From positions 6,631,501 through 6,695,500 of the forward strand of contig CM034412.1 in the NCBI GenBank assembly GCA_019925095.2: DNA of 64,000 nt, read 5' to 3'. Below are positions 1 to 9,729 of the stretch, piece by piece; the first letter of the stretch is position 1; each line of letters opens with the position of its first letter. This DNA comes from Dendrolimus kikuchii (Eukaryota; Arthropoda; Insecta; Lepidoptera; Lasiocampidae). Made by a program: the position numbers and the translations under genes. The notes beneath the pieces are model-generated. The model did no database searches, was not told where the DNA came from, and worked only from the letters and a program-made list of their open reading frames with translations.

Positions 1-2202
1 CCCTTTCAACGGTATCGATTACTCCTATACCAAAACCAGTGGAGGCTGTTTCAAACACAGTGGAGTTGGATAAGTTATATAAAAGAGTAGAACTAGAAAT
101 GCGTGGCATCGACCCAGCCGTGTTATTGAGTTATTCTTGGTTCTGTGTAGCAGCTGCTTCACATTTGGGCATTGAAGTAACAAAAAGGTCAGTGGGGGGA
201 TAAATTAGTGATTAAAAAAATTGTATACATAATAAATGTCTTGTCTTCCGTGATCACGGCCACTGAAAAGTGGCTGAAACATCGGAAAAACCAACACCGC
301 TTCTTCTCTTCAAACCATAACATGTCCACTGCTTTTTCTCTTCAAACCATAACATGTTGCGAAGCGGTAGTAAATTAGATTAGGCTCCCATAGAATAAAT
401 AATAACCATAAACAAAATTAAAACGAAATAATTAAAATTAACAAGTTGGCGGTAGGCTAAGTAAAACTTTAAGAATACTCCTTGACACTTGACATCTTTG
501 TCTTCCATGATCATAACATGTGTCACACACAACATCCGTGAAACATTCGAAAAACCAAAGTCAAATAAATTACCACACTTAAAACCGTTAAAACATAGTT
601 TTATTAACAAAATTGTTATTTATTTTTTTATGCGGGTTCAATTCTGGCCAGAACACATGCACCGATTAGGCAGTTTTCTGACCTAATGTGCATATTGTTA
701 CAATTACCACGTGCTAACAACGGCGAAGGAAAACATAGTGATGCAACCTGCACATTGAGATAACCGATGTGTCAAACCTGCCAAGCCACCTTGGACAAGT
801 GTGGTGGGTAGACTGTCTGTTCTCCCCTTATAGTGGTAGGCCCGAGCCCAGCAGTGGGACATTTATGGGCTGTTATTATATATAAATGATATAATACATA
901 AACATATCTCTCCCAAAGAAAAGAGAGAGAAGAGAGATATAACACATAAACATTGCCCATATTATCTGGTTTTCCAAGTTCTATGTGAAAAGTTTTTTGC
1001 AATTGCTGTGTTTTTTAGTTTGTCTTTATTTTTAAGCATCATTTATATAGTTATTAATGAATAAATGGTGACCAGTCCGTTCTTGTGAGCTTTAGTCTGT
1101 GTACTGTTTCCCAGACAAAAGTACATAAGTTTATTGTTTTTTTTTATAATCACCCAAATTAATTTTATATCAAAAATATGTTAGAACATTTTGCCAACCA
1201 TAAACTTCATGGTTACCTACATGAATTGCTTTGATGTGATTTTATATAACTTTTCAACAATTTTGTTGTGATTTTGGACTATTTTGAATCTTTTTATGTT
1301 AATTCTTGGATTTTGATTAGATTTCTCAACTTTGGCCCTATGTCCATGTATGTCCTATGTGTATTTGTGTATCATACTTACCATATGACTACCTACCCTC
1401 CCCCTTCACCCCTCCCAATACTTAAAATAAGTGCACCCTATATCGATACCCCACACAAAATTATTTATTGTGTCCTAACTCCATTTTTCGTGTAGCTGCA
1501 ATGGTTAAGGTACTTGTCCTTATTGCCCCGCTAAAAGTTTCCAACCTGTATATCACAAATTTGATGAAAAAAATAATGTTACTAAAATTGTAATTAGAAA
1601 ATCTAGAAGATCCTGCACTGACACTGACAATGTTTAATTCATATGTTTTTTGTTTAGTAAATAATTTATATATTTTTACAGTAATTTACCATTATAGAAT
1701 TTATTATTTTTTTCAGTTGGGCTCAACGCAAAGCGGACAAAGAACGGCATACACTTCTCAAATGTGTTCATATTTACAAAAAGCACAAAGTCCAATATGA
1801 AATTAGAACTTACTTTAGATTTATTCACCTTCAAAGACTGACAGGTAAAAGTAATAATAATAATAGGATAACATATAGAGCTATTATCACTGACTTAGTT
1901 TAATGCCCAGGGGCATACACTTGGCAAAATGTTAGTATTTGTGACTGTGTCACACTAATGTAGCAAGAGCTTAATGCGTTAATTAAGGTGTGACATCGTT
2001 AATGATGTTGAACATTGACAGATAACTCTATACCTATACACTAACATAGCATTAATTAAACTTAATCCTAATTGTTACAGGTTCAACATGTGACACCTTC
2101 CTTGAGTATATTGAAAGAAATCTTCCAGAAGGATGTGCTCTTAAGATTACAAAAATAGAGTGCCAGAAGATTCCAGAACATTTAACATCACCTAGCAAAT
2201 AA
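1..2202 (+). CDS. mRpS10: Mitochondrial ribosomal protein S10 (uS10m), 3' three exons
   Basis: Exons at 1-187 (partial, first full codon at 3), 1717-1844 and 2081-2202 join in phase through GT/AG introns to give 144 residues ending in TAA at 2200. The product resembles animal MRPS10. Diagnostic stretches are DKLYKR at the start, [19 protein letters not shown] in exon 2, and [20 protein letters not shown] across the exon 2/3 junction. These match the uS10 fold regions known in the human protein. It is a small-subunit mitoribosome protein and would act in mitochondrial translation. The N-terminal part, including the expected mitochondrial targeting peptide, lies left of the window. An AATAAA-like signal follows the stop within about 40 bases. 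The identification rests on remembered family sequence and is strong over the last two exons. Confidence 0.9.
228..620 (-). repeat. Dispersed repeat, copy 1 (antisense to 8152-8515)
   Basis: Read on the minus strand it follows the order of the copy at 8152-8515: a CAGTGGCCGTGATCACGG core, a stretch around GCCTACCGCCAACTTG, and a conserved GCTTCGCAACATGTTATGG block. It contains a short internal duplication (CTCTTCAAACCATAACATGT occurs twice near 315-355). A third, shorter copy lies at 5820-5960. It is probably a non-autonomous element or LINE tail; I cannot name the family. Confidence 0.55.
640..880 (+). repeat. SINE-like repeat, copy 1 of 3
   Basis: The blocks GGCAGTTTTCTGACCTAATG, CGATGTGTCAAACCTGCC and CCCGAGCCCAGCAGTGGGAC recur in inverted orientation at 62090-62350. 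A partial copy lies at 51640-51770. In the other two copies a GGTTCAAATCCTGG-like box sits at one edge, as in a tRNA-derived SINE. It probably depends on a LINE for mobility. Confidence 0.5.
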
Positions 2203-2661
2203 TAAGATAGATTGTTTAATTTATATAGATTAAAAATAAATTAGTTAATTTTTTCATTTTTATTTTTATATACCTACACATTTGGAAAACAAAGCCTTAG
2301 AATTATATATTTAATAAAATATAACTAGTAGTGTTTAATAGTTAGGTTTATTTAAGTTTAGTTTTCATTTAATTGCAGCAAAAAAATGTGACAACAGTTT
2401 TAGAATAATCTTTCAAAAGAAAATTATTTCTTTCGTTGTTATGCTTCTGTTATATCTGTGATAATGTTAGTGCTGTTTCACGCAGTTGTAGTGATGGGGT
2501 TTAATGTATTGTGATGCGACATTTTTATTATTTATAAAACTTCACAAATAACATATATAGACTGGTAAATTTTTCAAATGAGCCTTCAGGGCCATATCTT
2601 GAAACTATACAAAGTATCGAAAAATACCGATTTAAATTAAAATTAAAGTTTTACTAATAAC
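2203..2661. other. 3' flank of mRpS10
   Basis: AT-rich sequence with AATAAA-type signals near 2236 and 2313 that could serve mRpS10. No other gene is seen. It ends at the first copy of the 97-bp direct repeat. Confidence 0.5.
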
Positions 2662-2758
2662 ATCTTAGTGATACCCCGCAAGGGAACTGGTGTGAAGTTA
2701 TGTATGTATGTATCTTAGTGATTTTGCAATTTTGTTGGTTTTTTTTATGTTGTACTTG
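2662..2758 (+). repeat. 97-bp direct repeat, left copy (candidate target-site duplication)
   Basis: Identical base for base to 5028-5124, including an eight-T run and a (GTAT)n tract. The bases outside the pair differ. The two copies exactly bracket a LINE body (2759-5027), so they are read as a very long target-site duplication. The sequence GTGAAGTTATGTATGTATG also occurs antisense near 27120-27145, so the target itself was a dispersed repeat. Confidence 0.85.
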
Positions 2759-5027
2759 CACATCTAAAAATAAATGTAAAGCTGCATGGTCTTTAATTAA
2801 AGAAGAATCAGAAGCTAAAACAACATATGAACTGATTAAATCGTTATGTACAGATAATGGACAAATCACACATAACCCAAAAAAAATTGCAAATACCTTT
2901 AATAATTACTGGATAGATCTAACCAACAAGGAAAATAAAAATATAAAGACTACACAAAAAAATATCTGGAGCTGTAGCATGTTTCTTAAACCATATGGAT
3001 ATGACGAAATATATAAGATAATAAAAACTTTAAACAAAACGAATGCGGTGGGTTATGATGAGGTTTCTACAAAAATAATTAAAGAGTGTGCTACGGAACT
3101 TACTCCAATAATCACATACCTTATAAATCAATCATTTGAAGAGGGTATATTTCCGGACGCATTAAAAATGGCTATTGTAAAACCGCTCTTCAAAAAAGGA
3201 GACAAAAATAAAGTGGATAACTATAGACCCATAACTCTTGTACCCATACTATCTAAAATTTTCGAAACTGCTATGAAAAGACGTGTGTCAGAGTATTTAG
3301 ATAAAAATAATATTTTGAGGGCTGAACAATATGGTTTTCAAAAGGGTAAATCAACTGTATTGGCATGTTTTAATCTGGTTAAAAATATTATGGACAATAT
3401 TAATGATAGAAATCGTGTTTCAGTGATATTCTTTGACATGTCTAAGGCATTTGATTTTGTTGCACACTCATTACTTCTAGATAAATTAGAAAATTATGGT
3501 ATTAGAGGCCCCATTTTAAACTGGTTCAAGAGTTACTTAGCTGATAGGAAACAATTTGTAGAAATTTTATGTGAGGATAAAAAAAATCACTTAACTGGTG
3601 TCAACTCAGAAGAAAGATATAATCGTTACGGCGTTCCACAAGGAAGTGTATTGGGTCCACTACTCTTTCTTATATATATTAATGACTTACCGAATGTAAT
3701 AACGAATAAGTGCTTTTTATTTGCCGATGATATTTCTGTAATCTTGACTTCTCCCACACATTCTGATATAAATACGTATTATAATGATATAAACAGCAGT
3801 ATTACATCAATAACAGACTGGCTTTACTCTAATAACCTTTATGTTAATTTGTCAAAAACGAAAATAGTGCAATTCGGGACACATCAAAGTAAAGATACAT
3901 TATTAAATATAACGCACAATGGAGTTAATATTTCTGAAGAGACGGAAAGTAGGTTCTTGGGAATAACTTTGGATAAATATCTTTCTTGGAAGCCCCATGT
4001 AAACAATGTCTGCATTAAAATTAATAAATTTGTGTATGTTTTGCATAAGGAAAACATCATCACGATGTACAGTTTTATCTGCATATCATGGGTATGTCGC
4101 TGCTTCCCTAAGATATGGCATAGTGCTTTGGGGTAATTCACCAGATGCGGGAAAAGCGTTTATTGCACAAAAAAAATGCGTTAGGGCGATACACGGTGTA
4201 CCTCCGTGGCATTCATGTAAACTATTATTTTCAAAATTGAAATTATTGACACTACCATGTATGTATATTTTTGAATGTGCTAAATTTGTTCGGAACAATT
4301 CAGAATTGTTTACAAAAGCCAAGGAAATTTATCCCAGAAACACAAGAAACCCAGATAGAATAGTTTTAAAAAAGACGCCTAAAATTGCAATGTTACAAAA
4401 ACAGTCTCATTATATGTGTGGCAAAATATATAACAAAATACCGCAAATAATCAAAGACATGAATATAAATTCATTTAAACATAAATTATATGACTGGCTA
4501 GTAAACAAAACATTTTACAGTATCAACGAATTCTTTGATTATAAAATAAATTGAAACATTACATAATAATAATAAAAATGACTATTCCAAAATCTTATGT
4601 GACCTAGATTTGTTAACAAAATACCAAGTACCTGAGAACAAATGTGATACAATTGAGTTTTATTTAATAATATTAAATTAATTTACAATTTATATGTATT
4701 GACACGACATGATTTAATTGATTGATATGGTACATATTATGTAAAAATAAATTATAGGTAATATATATACATTTAAAGGAATAATAATATTGAAAATAAT
4801 TAAACATTAATAAATAATTTCGTTAAGTGATTGTAAAAATAGATATAGCTATGTTAAAGAAAACGGATTTTTCAAATAATATAAATGTGAAATATTAAAT
4901 TAATTTACAATTATATTTAATTTTTGCACACCATGAAAATGGTAGAATGTATAGGACATCAACTTATCATTGTAACAACTTTTGTACTACATTCTGGCAA
5001 ATAAAGATTATTATTATTATTATTATT
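2759..5027 (+). mobile_element. 5'-truncated CR1/Jockey-group LINE with (ATT)n tail
   Basis: A non-LTR retrotransposon fragment. It starts inside the pol ORF, just after the left 97-bp repeat, and ends with AAATAAAG followed by an ATT microsatellite abutting the right repeat. There is no endonuclease domain, as expected from 5' truncation during target-primed reverse transcription. The 3' tail style (GGCAAATAAAGATTATT) resembles CR1- and Jockey-group arthropod elements; the exact clade is inferred. Confidence 0.85.
2763..4554 (+). pseudogene. Non-LTR reverse transcriptase, truncated and frameshifted
   Basis: The reading frame that runs to about 4050 carries the RT core in order: NYRPITLVPILSKIFE, FFDMSKAFDFVAHS, YGVPQGSVLGPLLF and the catalytic FADD near 3720. 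The thumb/C-terminal part continues in the next frame from about 4045 to the TGA at 4552 (LSAYHGYVAASLRYGIVLWG, then YNKIPQIIKDM). The shift falls between KINKFVYVLHK and KTSSRCTVLSAY, so one indel around 4044-4060 breaks the ORF. The product would copy element RNA at a nicked target. The break and the missing N-terminus mean this copy cannot move by itself. The frameshift contrasts with the perfect flanking repeats, so it was either inherited from the source copy or is an assembly error. Confidence 0.85.
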
Positions 5028-5124
5028 ATCTTAGTGATACCCCGCAAGGGAACTGGTGTGAAGTTATGTATGTATGTATCTTAGTGATTTTGCAATTTTG
5101 TTGGTTTTTTTTATGTTGTACTTG
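5028..5124 (+). repeat. 97-bp direct repeat, right copy
   Basis: Exact partner of 2662-2758. Its left edge meets the ATT tail of the LINE. Its right edge continues into unrelated AT-rich DNA. Confidence 0.85.
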
Positions 5125-6064
5125 ACACCAACTTAAAGATGTATAAAATAATTATTTTTTGGATTTTAAGTTTGAAGTCTGTTTTGTTTTTGTTAAAAAA
5201 TATTTTCTACTTTTTAGTTCGTTTAGTACTTTAGAAATAATATTTTAAGCGCCTCTAGAAATTTTACTAGGTACTGAACTTTTCATAGTGTGGGCATTAA
5301 CCGCTCTTCAACAAGGGTTGCTCTCGATGTCCCTGCGATCCACTAACCAAATCCCGATTTTGTGACGGGACCATTTCAGCAGTAAACTTTTACGAATAAA
5401 GACACAAATTTTGAAAATCGGTCCACAACTGGCTTAACAATCATACAATAAAACATACAGTAGAATTGAGAGCTTCTTCCTTTTGGAATTCGGTTGTAAA
5501 CTCAATTACCCTAATTAGGAAACGAATCGGTTGATTTTGAAAAAAAAAGTATATAATGATATTTACCTATGACATTAGTAGATAGAGCAGCTTATAAGGA
5601 TTAATTTTTGTGAAGGAATGGCAAACTAAAGAAAAGGATATTTACCTACCTGTATACACTAATGTAGTTAATCATTAACGGCGTTATTTTTAACGCTATA
5701 AACAAGATGCGTTTGGCCACGGTCACTAATATTTACATTATCCCAGATGGAGCAGGGACATTACAATAACTACGTGTAATTAATATAGGTAATAAATATA
5801 AATTATACATAATAATTTCTTAAGTTTTAGCCACTAGTACATAACAAAAACTAAGTTTTAACTGTTTTAAACGCGGCAGTTTGGTGATCACGGCTTCTGA
5901 AAAGTGGCCAAAACGTCGAAACAAAAATGCCGCGCTTCAAACCGTTAAAATATAGTTTTAATTAGGAATATAATACACTCAGTAATATAACCACTTGAAA
6001 AGTTGTACAGTCAATAATTTGGCATCTAGTATCTCTTTGGCAATGAGGTACTTTTATACTTATT
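5125..6064. other. Intergenic DNA with a repeat fragment
   Basis: AT-rich with no gene seen. A diverged copy of the repeat family of 228-620 and 8152-8515 lies at 5820-5960 (GTTTTAACTGTTTTAAACGC, GTGATCACGGCTTCTGAAAA). Confidence 0.5.
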
Positions 6065-7792
6065 CTAGTCGTATTGTTGGTTTTTGCACACTGTCAGAAC
6101 GAAGAGGATCGCAAAGGTGAGTTCTAGAGCGTGGAACATCAGCATGACGGCGCACCAAATATACTCCAGCCTTAGGATATAGGTCTGGTAAATTAAGAAG
6201 TAGCATACACCCACTGCTGATGGTATTGTCAATACAACTGAGAAAAACACTGGTATTCCTGAAATAATAGTAAAACTTCTATTAATATGTTTATTACATA
6301 GTATAAAACAAAGTCACTTTCCGCTTTTGTCTGTCTGTATATCTGCTAACTCTCAAACCATGCAACGAATTTTTAAATGGTTTTCACCCTCAGTTAGATA
6401 ATTTTTCATTGTAGGTATATAAATAAAAAACGTAAGTAGTAGAAAAAATCACATTTTTCAACATTTCATTTTCTAAGGGCGCCTAGAATCTAGATAAAAA
6501 TTTAATGCAGTGTAACCCGTGTGTAAGTTTGCCGAGTAAATAAACAAGGGTCTTAAATCATATTAAAGTATTAGTTTCGAAAACTGGGTGCGTATAAAGG
6601 AGAAAGTTTGTGACGATCAATGTATATTTTTTACTCTCACGTAAAAATTATTGTACTAATTTTGGTTAAACTTTACGGTAATATAGTTTTATACTTTTTT
6701 ATATTGCTAAGCTGATAAGCAGGCATACGGTCCAACTAATGGAAAGTGATTACAAAAAAAAAAAGAAAAATTCAGGTGGGCTACTACAGAGCACATTCCG
6801 AAAACACGGATTTTAGAATTTTTGACTGTCTGCCAGAACAACACGTGAAAACTTCTGAACAAATTTAAATGAAACTCGACACAGGACTAGCTTATGTCCC
6901 AGTTAGAATATACTTTCATCCCGATAAAATTAAATGACATCGATTCCGCGGTATAGACGAATGTAGACAAAAAGATGGAGCTACAGTCGCGTGATTTTGG
7001 TGCCGGCGCCGTTGTACTTTTTTATGTTTAAGGCTTGGCAACTAGGCCTTTAAGCCAGGCGCAGTTATATTGTAGGCTACAATCGACACCATTCAACGGA
7101 GTTCTTGTGAAAACTCGAAAGGCCACATTTGACTATACAGTTCACAAAAACATAATTACTACTCAAAAACTATCAATATCCTACAACTATTGTTCCTTTT
7201 AGAGTAAATTTACACATAAAAAAAAATAAAACTGCACAGCACAACGTCCCCTTTCAGTTCCCGCCAAAAACTGTTGTACTACCGCCGTTGTACTTCACTA
7301 ACAAACATCACAGAGTATATTTATATACTTATATAAAGAACAAACAGGTCGCCATGGCAACGAGAACAAAGATTCGCTGGTTCTGTTAGGGACAAATAAC
7401 ACTAGGTACTTACAAATTAGGATAAGTTTATTTCAAAAAAGTAAAATAAACTTACTTTTACTCTCCAAATTTCCCCTTCGTCCTAAAAATATTCTGATCA
7501 CTTCTACCAAACATAATGCACTGAAAATTCCAGCTTCTGTCAAAAGTGCATTTTCTGGATACGACACATTAATTGCTTTCAAAATACCCATTGCTACTTC
7601 ACATACAAAGAACATACCCAAATAGAAGCTGTTCAAATAAAGCAATATTTCGTAAGCCAAACTCGAATTCACATTTGCGACCTTGGACATTCTGTTTTCC
7701 TTCTGTGAATTAATGTTTTTGTTTACGCGATTGGATGACGTTTGGTTAACACCGGAAGAGAACGTAGGGGTGGCCCCGGCGGCCCGTGCCAT
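6065..7792 (-). CDS. TMEM216: TMEM216/TMEM17-family transmembrane protein
   Basis: Two exons, 7792-7456 and 6258-6065, join through a GTAAGT donor and a TTATTTCAG acceptor to give 176 residues ending in TAG. The polar N-terminus (about 45 residues) precedes four hydrophobic segments at roughly 46-68, 84-104, 115-137 and 145-168. Family landmarks are EVIRIFLGRRGNL at the end of TM2 and FSVVLTIPSAVGVCYFLIYQ with TYILRLE in exon 2, which fit TMEM216 better than TMEM17. In animals these proteins belong to the ciliary transition-zone (MKS/tectonic) complex. In an insect the likely sites are sensory neurons and sperm. The start could instead be the internal ATG at residue 35. Assignment to the family is firm; choosing TMEM216 over its paralogues is slightly less so. 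Confidence 0.87.
6259..7455. other. TMEM216 intron with dispersed repeats
   Basis: Contains an antisense LINE-tail-like piece near 6711-6770 (GCAGGCATACGGTCCAACTA). At 6790-6960 there is a copy of a dispersed repeat with the motif CACGTGAAAACTTCTGAA, seen again at 38220-38520 and antisense at 43500-43690. No coding sequence is supported. Confidence 0.5.
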
Positions 7793-8151
7793 TGGGAATT
7801 TAAAGTGACAGCTGTAAGCTGCGCGCGCTTATAGATTTTTATGCGTTTGGTTTTTCGCAAATGATATGGAAAAATATTAGAATGTAAAATACAGAAAATA
7901 GATTATAAAAAACAGATGCGTTGTTATTTTATAGTATACCATAATATCCAGCGAATTGTATAATATTAGAAATTATTAATCTGAGAAACAACACTAAAAG
8001 CAAGCAAACTATCTTTATACTAGGGGCCATCCACAAATTACGTCACACCAATTTCATTTCCCCGTCCTTGACATAGCTGGTCACCTTCGTAAGACTCCTA
8101 CCTCCCTAGTGACACATCAAGTATTTTACATCAAGAAATTATTAAATTAAA

Positions 8152-8515
8152 ACAGCAGTTTCATAATTATAATATTTTCTTAAGTTTTCGCGACTTGTAT
8201 ACACAATAAAACTACGTTTTAACTGTTTTAAGCGCGGTAATTTATTTGATTTTTGTTTTTCCGACGTTTCGGCCACTTTTCAGTGGCCGTGATCACGGAA
8301 GAGAAAGATGTCAAGTGTCAACGAGTATTGTTAAAGTTTTATTTAGCCTACCACCAACTTGTTAATTTTAATTATTTACTTTTAATTTTGTTTACGGTTA
8401 TTATTTACTCTATGAGAGCCTAATCTAATTTACTACCGTTTCGCAACATGTTATGGCTTGAAGAGAAGAAGCGGCGCAAGAAACTCTTCAGCAAATATGC
8501 CTAGCTCTAATAATT
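8152..8515 (+). repeat. Dispersed repeat, copy 2
   Basis: Contains CGACGTTTCGGCCACTTTTC, GTGATCACGG and, at its right end, TACCGTTTCGCAACATGTTA followed by AAGAGAAGAAGCGGCGCAAG. The right-end block is also present, more purine-rich, in the 3' UTR of the Jockey-type LINE at 9660-9745. Confidence 0.55.
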
Positions 8516-8523
8516 TTATATAA

Positions 8524-8765
8524 TACTAGCTGTGCCTGCGACGTCGTTCGCGTGGAATTTGTTTTCAAGACCCCCCGATTTTGAAACAGTCTTCATTGGT
8601 GCTCCGCTCCTTTTGGTCTTAGTGTGATGATATATAGCCTATAGCCTTCCTCTATAAATGGGCTATCCAACACTGAAAGAATTTTTCAAATCAGACCAGT
8701 AGTTCTTGAGATTAGCGCGTTCAAACAAACAAACAAACCCTTCAGCTTTATATATTAGTATAAGA
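8524..8765 (+). repeat. Lepidopteran SINE-like repeat, copy 1
   Basis: Begins near TATACTAGCTGTGCCTGCGA and ends with CTTCAGCTTTATATATTAGT. It has internal blocks CACTGAAAGAATTTTTCAAA and GAGATTAGCGCGTTCAAACA. Related copies are at 9195-9330 (3' half) and 24272-24470. The type is widespread in butterfly and moth genomes; I do not assign a family name. Confidence 0.6.
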
Positions 8766-9194
8766 AGTATTAAAAAAATAGTTTGCTGAGCACAACCGTT
8801 CTGTTAGAAGCCGACTATCTCGCAGAGGCTACCGCCCCCTCGCCCCTCATGACCGCCCACCACATCGTCCGAATTGAATAATTCAAAAAGTTCTAGAAAG
8901 GTATTGAATTCGTCTTGAATATGGAATAATTTATTTTGATAAGGATTAATACCAGGGTACAAAATAAAGAGTGTTTAAAGCGACGGCATTTTAATTATTT
9001 AAAAAAATAAAAGAAAACACTTATTGAGATAACTACAATAGTTAGACATATTGTTACGCGATATTTTTTGTAGACAGTTATATGTTCTGCAAAGTGATAG
9101 TACATTGTTTTGTTCTATAATCAATAGTTTTCGCAGCGCACGCCGTGTAAGGATTTTTTCGGGTCCTTTTTTAGTAAGGATCCCTAATTTTTTT

Positions 9195-9330
9195 GTAAAT
9201 ATAATATAGCCTTCCTCGATAAATGTACTACTCAACACTGAAAGAATTTTTCAAATCGGACCCGCGGTTCCTGAGATTAGCGCGTTTAAAGAAACAAACT
9301 CTTCAGCCATATAATATTAGTATAGATAAC
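9195..9330 (+). repeat. Lepidopteran SINE-like repeat, 3' half
   Basis: Shares TATAGCCTTCCTCGATAAAT, the CACTGAAAGAATTTTTCAAA block, GCGCGTTTAAAGAAACAAAC and a TATTAGTATAGAT end with the copy at 8524. It stops about 30 bp before the poly(T) that marks the 3' end of the Jockey-type LINE. Confidence 0.55.
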
Positions 9331-9373
9331 TGCAACGTTTACAGTTACGGCTTGCTGGTTTTTTTTTTTTTTT

Positions 9374-9729
9374 ATTGGACTTGACTTTATGTTGTTGGTC
9401 CGAAGACCTTACAACTTTACCGGGGTCTTTGGGGCGAGTGCCTTCGCGAAGCGAAGGCGCTCGAGCCCGGGGGGCAACTTGCTCGAGGGAGCTCCCTAAG
9501 GAGTTTTACCTCGGCTGGACTGTTGCCATGAATGGGGAATGAATTTAATGCATAGGGCGACACAAAATACTAATTGAGAACGGGCGACGGGTAATATAAA
9601 GCCCGAAGGGAAGGATCACGGCGGGCCGGGATCGGTGGTTTGCGGTGGCCTACGCTATCTTACTGCCGTTTCGCAACGTGTTATGGCTGGGAGAGAAGAA
9701 ACGGCGAAAGAAACTTCCCAGCAACACGC
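9374..9729 (-). other. 3' UTR of the Jockey LINE
   Basis: In sense order it holds the block CGTGTTGCTGGGAAGTTTCT, then CATAACACGTTGCGAAACGG, and near the tail GGTAAAGTTGTAAGGTCTTC and CATAAAGTCAAGTCC. The last two also occur in the truncated copy at 46404-46759, which defines the region as belonging to this family. Confidence 0.7.

Larger units (their letters stand above)
188..1716. other. mRpS10 intron with dispersed repeats
   Basis: This 1.5-kb intron carries two repeat fragments. A degenerate copy at about 228-620 contains GTGATCACGGCCACTGAAAA and runs opposite in orientation to the copy at 8152-8515. A SINE-like copy sits at 640-880. The rest is AT-rich with no supported coding sequence. 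Confidence 0.6.
7793..9358. other. TMEM216 upstream region packed with repeats
   Basis: The first ~200 bp upstream of TMEM216 should hold its promoter; no clear core element is visible. Beyond it are a short common repeat at about 8029-8110 (GGGGCCATCCACAAATTACG), the repeat at 8152-8515, and two SINE-like copies at 8524-8765 and 9195-9330. No gene is seen. Confidence 0.5.

Noticed and set aside
1..2202. First thought to be an unknown exon set or an ORC6-like gene
   Set aside because: The joined peptide ([35 protein letters not shown]) fits mitochondrial S10 much better.
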